A DNA stretch of 64,000 nucleotides, from positions 620,001 through 684,000 of the forward strand of contig NZ_MDJS01000002.1 in assembly GCF_001705515.1 (NCBI RefSeq), given 5' to 3'. Made by a program: the position numbers and the translations under genes. Of the stretch, positions 61,745-64,000 are shown one piece after another. Each line of letters starts with the position of its first letter. Positions within the stretch are counted from its first letter, which is position 1. Source of the DNA: Mucilaginibacter sp. PPCGB 2223 (lineage in GTDB: Bacteria; Bacteroidota; Bacteroidia; Sphingobacteriales; Sphingobacteriaceae). A model generated the notes under the pieces. It did no database searches. It was given only the letters and a program-made list of their open reading frames with translations, and was not told the origin of the DNA.

Positions 61745-62032
61745 CTATTTTTTAACAAATAGCAATATAATAGCAAGCAAAACTCCGATTTGGCCTATCC
61801 AAAAAATAAACATCCACTTTATTGTGTCAGCTTTATTATCAGCTGCTTCTTTGCGAACGTTCGCAAGACCATTATTGAGGTCCTCCTTTGTAGCTAATGT
61901 CTTAATCGTTGCTTCCACAGAGCGTTCAGTTTTATTATCAATGTATTTAAACATTGCGTCGGTTGTATCGTCACCTAATTTTTCAGATAACAATTTGTAT
62001 AGCCGCGTTGTTTCTTTTGCTTCTAAGTACAT
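61745..62032 (-). CDS. Small coiled-coil membrane protein, DUF1640-like, first of a tandem trio
   Basis: 95 residues. An N-terminal part of 40 residues (ETTRLYKLLSEKLGDDTTDA...) precedes the shared TLATKEDL coiled coil and the tail helix (TIKWMFIFWIGQIGVLLAII) ending FVKK. It is the only one of the three with the full N-terminal domain, so the others are probably partial duplicates. Function unknown; related proteins are often encoded near toxin or stress genes. Confidence 0.8.
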   Translation of the reverse strand: MYLEAKETTRLYKLLSEKLGDDTTDAMFKYIDNKTERSVEATIKTLATKEDLNNGLANVRKEAADNKADTIKWMFIFWIGQIGVLLAIILLFVKK

Positions 62033-62135
62033 ACAAATATAAGTAATTGTGTTTTAATTATTTTATGATGTGAACGTCATGGGGAGCCCGTCGGCTAAAT
62101 AGAAAGCCGACAGGCTCAGGATGACTACTTACCAT

Positions 62136-62480
62136 CTATTGCACCTTCCTCGCATTCATCTTTAAAAACTCGTTAGCTACAATTTCGGTTACGTATTTTT
62201 TATTACCGTCTTTATCTATATAATGCCTGTTGGATAGCTTACCATCGATGGCTACCTCGTCGCCTTTCCTGAGTATCTCTTCGGCGAATTTGGCCTGCGC
62301 TCCCCATATCACAATGTTGTGCCACTGTGTTTCGGTTACCTTCTCGCCTTTGTCGTTCTTGTAGTTCTCGTTAGTGGCTAATGCCAGGCGCACCAGTTTA
62401 CGGTTGTTGTCAAAATTTCTTACTTCGGGATCGGTACCCAGGTTACCTACCAGGCGTACGCTGTTTTTTAATGTGCTCAT
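62136..62480 (-). CDS. ssb: Single-stranded DNA-binding protein
   Basis: 114 residues, OB-fold only. MSTLKNSVRLVGNLGTDPEV, KLVRLALATNENYKN, TQWHNIVIWGAQAKFAEEIL and GDEVAIDGKLSNRHYID are classical SSB. It lacks the disordered tail and acidic DDIPF tip of the main SSB, so it is likely an accessory copy for competence, repair or a mobile element. Monocistronic. Confidence 0.94.
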   Translation of the reverse strand: MSTLKNSVRLVGNLGTDPEVRNFDNNRKLVRLALATNENYKNDKGEKVTETQWHNIVIWGAQAKFAEEILRKGDEVAIDGKLSNRHYIDKDGNKKYVTEIVANEFLKMNARKVQ

Positions 62481-62642
62481 TGACTCTGTTTTTTAATTTA
62501 TGATCGTGTTTAATTCGACAGTACAAAGTTGCAGCAGGCATCAAAACTTAGCCGGATAATAAGCGGTTATAAATATTACCTTTCGTTTGTAAACGTTTGC
62601 AAATGGATAAATAATCCCTAACTTTATGTAAACGAATATTTT

Positions 62643-63008
62643 ATGCCCGAAGAAAGATTTTGTTTGGATTGCGGTACAGTTTTGCACGGCCGGTCGGATA
62701 AGAAGTTTTGCGACGACCAGTGCCGCAATAATTACAACAACCAGCTCAACAGCGATAGTTATAACCTGGTGCGTAATATCAATAATACGCTTAAACGTAA
62801 CCGCCGTATTATGGAGGAGCTTAACCCATCGGGTAAAACCAAAACCACGCGCAAAAAGCTTTTGGGCAAAGGTTTCGATTTCGACTATATTACCAGCATC
62901 TATCAGACCAAAACCGGCAGCACTTATAACTTTTGTTACGAGTATGGTTATTTGTTGTTGGATAATGACGAGATATTGCTGGTTAAGCGCGAGGAGAAAG
63001 ACGTTTAG
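62643..63008 (+). CDS. Zinc-ribbon hypothetical protein
   Basis: 121 residues. The N-terminus has a CxxC...CxxxC zinc knuckle (CLDCGTVLHGRSDKKFCDDQ, then CRNN). A basic middle (NNTLKRNRRIMEEL, KTKTTRKKLLGKG) and a beta-rich end (NFCYEYGYLLLDNDEILLVK) follow. Nucleic-acid binding is plausible. It is divergent from ssb. A word-family repeat arm begins right after its stop. Function unknown. Confidence 0.78.
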   Translation: MPEERFCLDCGTVLHGRSDKKFCDDQCRNNYNNQLNSDSYNLVRNINNTLKRNRRIMEELNPSGKTKTTRKKLLGKGFDFDYITSIYQTKTGSTYNFCYEYGYLLLDNDEILLVKREEKDV

Positions 63009-63010
63009 CT

Positions 63011-63050
63011 GGAAAGTTTGAATGTTGGAAGGTTGTAATGTTGTAAAAGT
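63011..63050. repeat. Single arm of the GTTGTAAGGTTGAAA word family
   Basis: Plus strand GGAAAGTTTGAATGTTGGAA then GGTTGTAATGTTGTAAAAGT, between the zinc-ribbon and VOC genes. Confidence 0.55.
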
Positions 63051-63095
63051 GTTTCACGAGGTTTACTTTTACACAACTACATTAAATCAACAACT

Positions 63096-63449
63096 ATGAA
63101 AACGATCAGCATCATCTCCATACCTGTAACCGATCAGCAGCGCGCCAAGGAGTTTTATCTTAAGTTGGGTTTTGATCTGATCGTCGAAAATAAAATGGGG
63201 CCTAACCAAACCTGGGTGCAATTGGGTTTTCCGGGGGCGCAAACCACCATTACGCTGGTAAACTGGTTCGAAAACCTTACGCCCGGCTGTATTAATGGCT
63301 TGGTAATAACGCTGGATGACCTTGACGCTGAGATCAAATCATTAAACGAAAAAGGGATTGAGGTTGGCAAGGTTGATCAAACACCATGGGGCCGTTTCGC
63401 CGCCGTTACCGACCCCGACGGTAACCGCCTGAGCCTGCACCAGCATTAA
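63096..63449 (+). CDS. VOC (glyoxalase/bleomycin resistance) family protein
   Basis: 117 residues, one VOC module pair: [37 protein letters not shown] and [20 protein letters not shown]. Metal-site residues are only partly conserved, so the substrate is not predictable. Its stop codon overlaps the convergent tdk gene by four bases. Confidence 0.88.
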   Translation: MKTISIISIPVTDQQRAKEFYLKLGFDLIVENKMGPNQTWVQLGFPGAQTTITLVNWFENLTPGCINGLVITLDDLDAEIKSLNEKGIEVGKVDQTPWGRFAAVTDPDGNRLSLHQH

Positions 63450-64000
63450 TGTACCGCGCCATCGAGGTTATAGCAAATCCGGCAGCGCGGCTCGTAGCTT
63501 TCTTTTTCGCCTAAAAGTACTTTGGCTTCGCTGGCTACCAAACGGTACGAGTAAAGCGCCGGGTTACCGCATACTACGCAAACGGCATGCACCTTGGTTA
63601 CCGATTCGGCAATGGCCATAATGGCAGGCATTGGTCCGAAAGGCCGGCCCGAAAAATCCATATCCAAGCCGGCCACGATCACCCGGATGCCTTTATTGGC
63701 CAGCTTATTGCAAACCTCGGGCAGTTCGTCATCAAAAAACTGTGCTTCGTCAATCCCTACAACCTGGGTATTACTACCTAATAACAGGATGGATGAGGCG
63801 TTTTCGACAGGTGTGGAGTGGATGGAGTTCAGATCGTGCGAAACAACGGCGGTTTCGTCATACCGCACATCGATCTTAGGTTTAAATATTTCTACATTGA
63901 GTTTTGCTATCTGTGCACGGCGAAGGCGGCGTATGAGTTCTTCGGTTTTACCCGAAAACATCGACCCGCAAATTAATTCAATACTGCCACCATACTCACT
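63446..64000 (-). CDS. tdk: Thymidine kinase, N-terminus beyond the window
   Basis: Phosphorylates thymidine for salvage. The frame is open to the window end, giving 184 visible residues; an internal Met at 63961 is not the start because the P-loop [11 protein letters not shown] spans it. Also visible: [17 protein letters not shown] (Walker B, catalytic Glu region), the [18 protein letters not shown] loop and the zinc cysteines CVVCGNP and CRICYN. Only the first few residues are missing. Confidence 0.95.
   Translation of the reverse strand, partial: SEYGGSIELICGSMFSGKTEELIRRLRRAQIAKLNVEIFKPKIDVRYDETAVVSHDLNSIHSTPVENASSILLLGSNTQVVGIDEAQFFDDELPEVCNKLANKGIRVIVAGLDMDFSGRPFGPMPAIMAIAESVTKVHAVCVVCGNPALYSYRLVASEAKVLLGEKESYEPRCRICYNLDGAVH

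Noticed and set aside
62136..62480. Mobile-element origin of the short SSB
   Set aside because: A tail-less SSB can belong to plasmids or phage, but no integrase, relaxase or phage gene lies nearby, so I do not claim an element.

Overview
The window is chromosomal DNA of a Bacteroidota bacterium, most likely from the Sphingobacteriaceae (Mucilaginibacter/Pedobacter type). The evidence is the Bacteroidota promoter element TAnnTTTG before several genes (for example 27695, 41499, 57718), few Shine-Dalgarno sites, and family-typical genes: an M56 peptidase with a TonB C-terminal domain next to a BlaI repressor, LytS/LytTR regulation, YtxJ, an RskA anti-sigma factor, and a long aromatic amino acid hydroxylase. 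Genus level is inference. I see no rRNA, tRNA, CRISPR array, transposase or prophage.

Layout. 1-4.5 kb: end of an EmrA/EmrB drug-efflux pair and the BlaI/M56 sensor pair. 4.9-9.8 kb: two M28 peptidases, NudK, a DUF4406 protein and a DeoR regulator. 9.8-13.8 kb: an ABC exporter operon divergent from a LytS/LytTR two-component system, with a candidate LytTR site between them. 13.9-16.1 kb: a BLUF photoreceptor and a peroxiredoxin/AhpD-like pair. 16-28.5 kb: mixed metabolism (RsmI-like methylase, FAD monooxygenase, MiaE, FabG, lactonase, pseudouridine synthase, lytic transglycosylase) and a RelE/ParE module. 29-46.5 kb: mostly housekeeping (uvrA, a second toxin-antitoxin pair, NAD(P)HX repair, ECF sigma/anti-sigma behind lipA, ribH, recF, ndk, DHH phosphoesterase, two FKBP isomerases, tatD, asparaginase). 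46.5-51.7 kb: phenylalanine/tyrosine breakdown (FAH-like hydrolase, homogentisate dioxygenase, 4-hydroxyphenylpyruvate dioxygenase, flavin reductase-like protein), joined at 58.8 kb by an aromatic amino acid hydroxylase. 52-64 kb: PAS kinase and response regulator, manA, aguA/aguB for putrescine, a membrane flippase-like protein, three tandem small membrane proteins, ssb and tdk.

The most unusual signal lies between genes. At least five families of short degenerate words (GTCCATAG, CACTCACC, GTCCGAAAG, GTTGTAAGGTTGAAA, CCCCCTTTAGGGGG) occur as imperfect inverted pairs that fill intergenic gaps and often supply the stop codon of the neighbouring gene. Two such pairs, from two different families, each enclose a four-helix-bundle (S23/IVP-like) gene placed between two otherwise compact operon genes (47366-47891 and 56227-56672). 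They look like small mobile cassettes. A separate GC-rich REP-like element occurs four times (4659, 14462, 24418, 28594).
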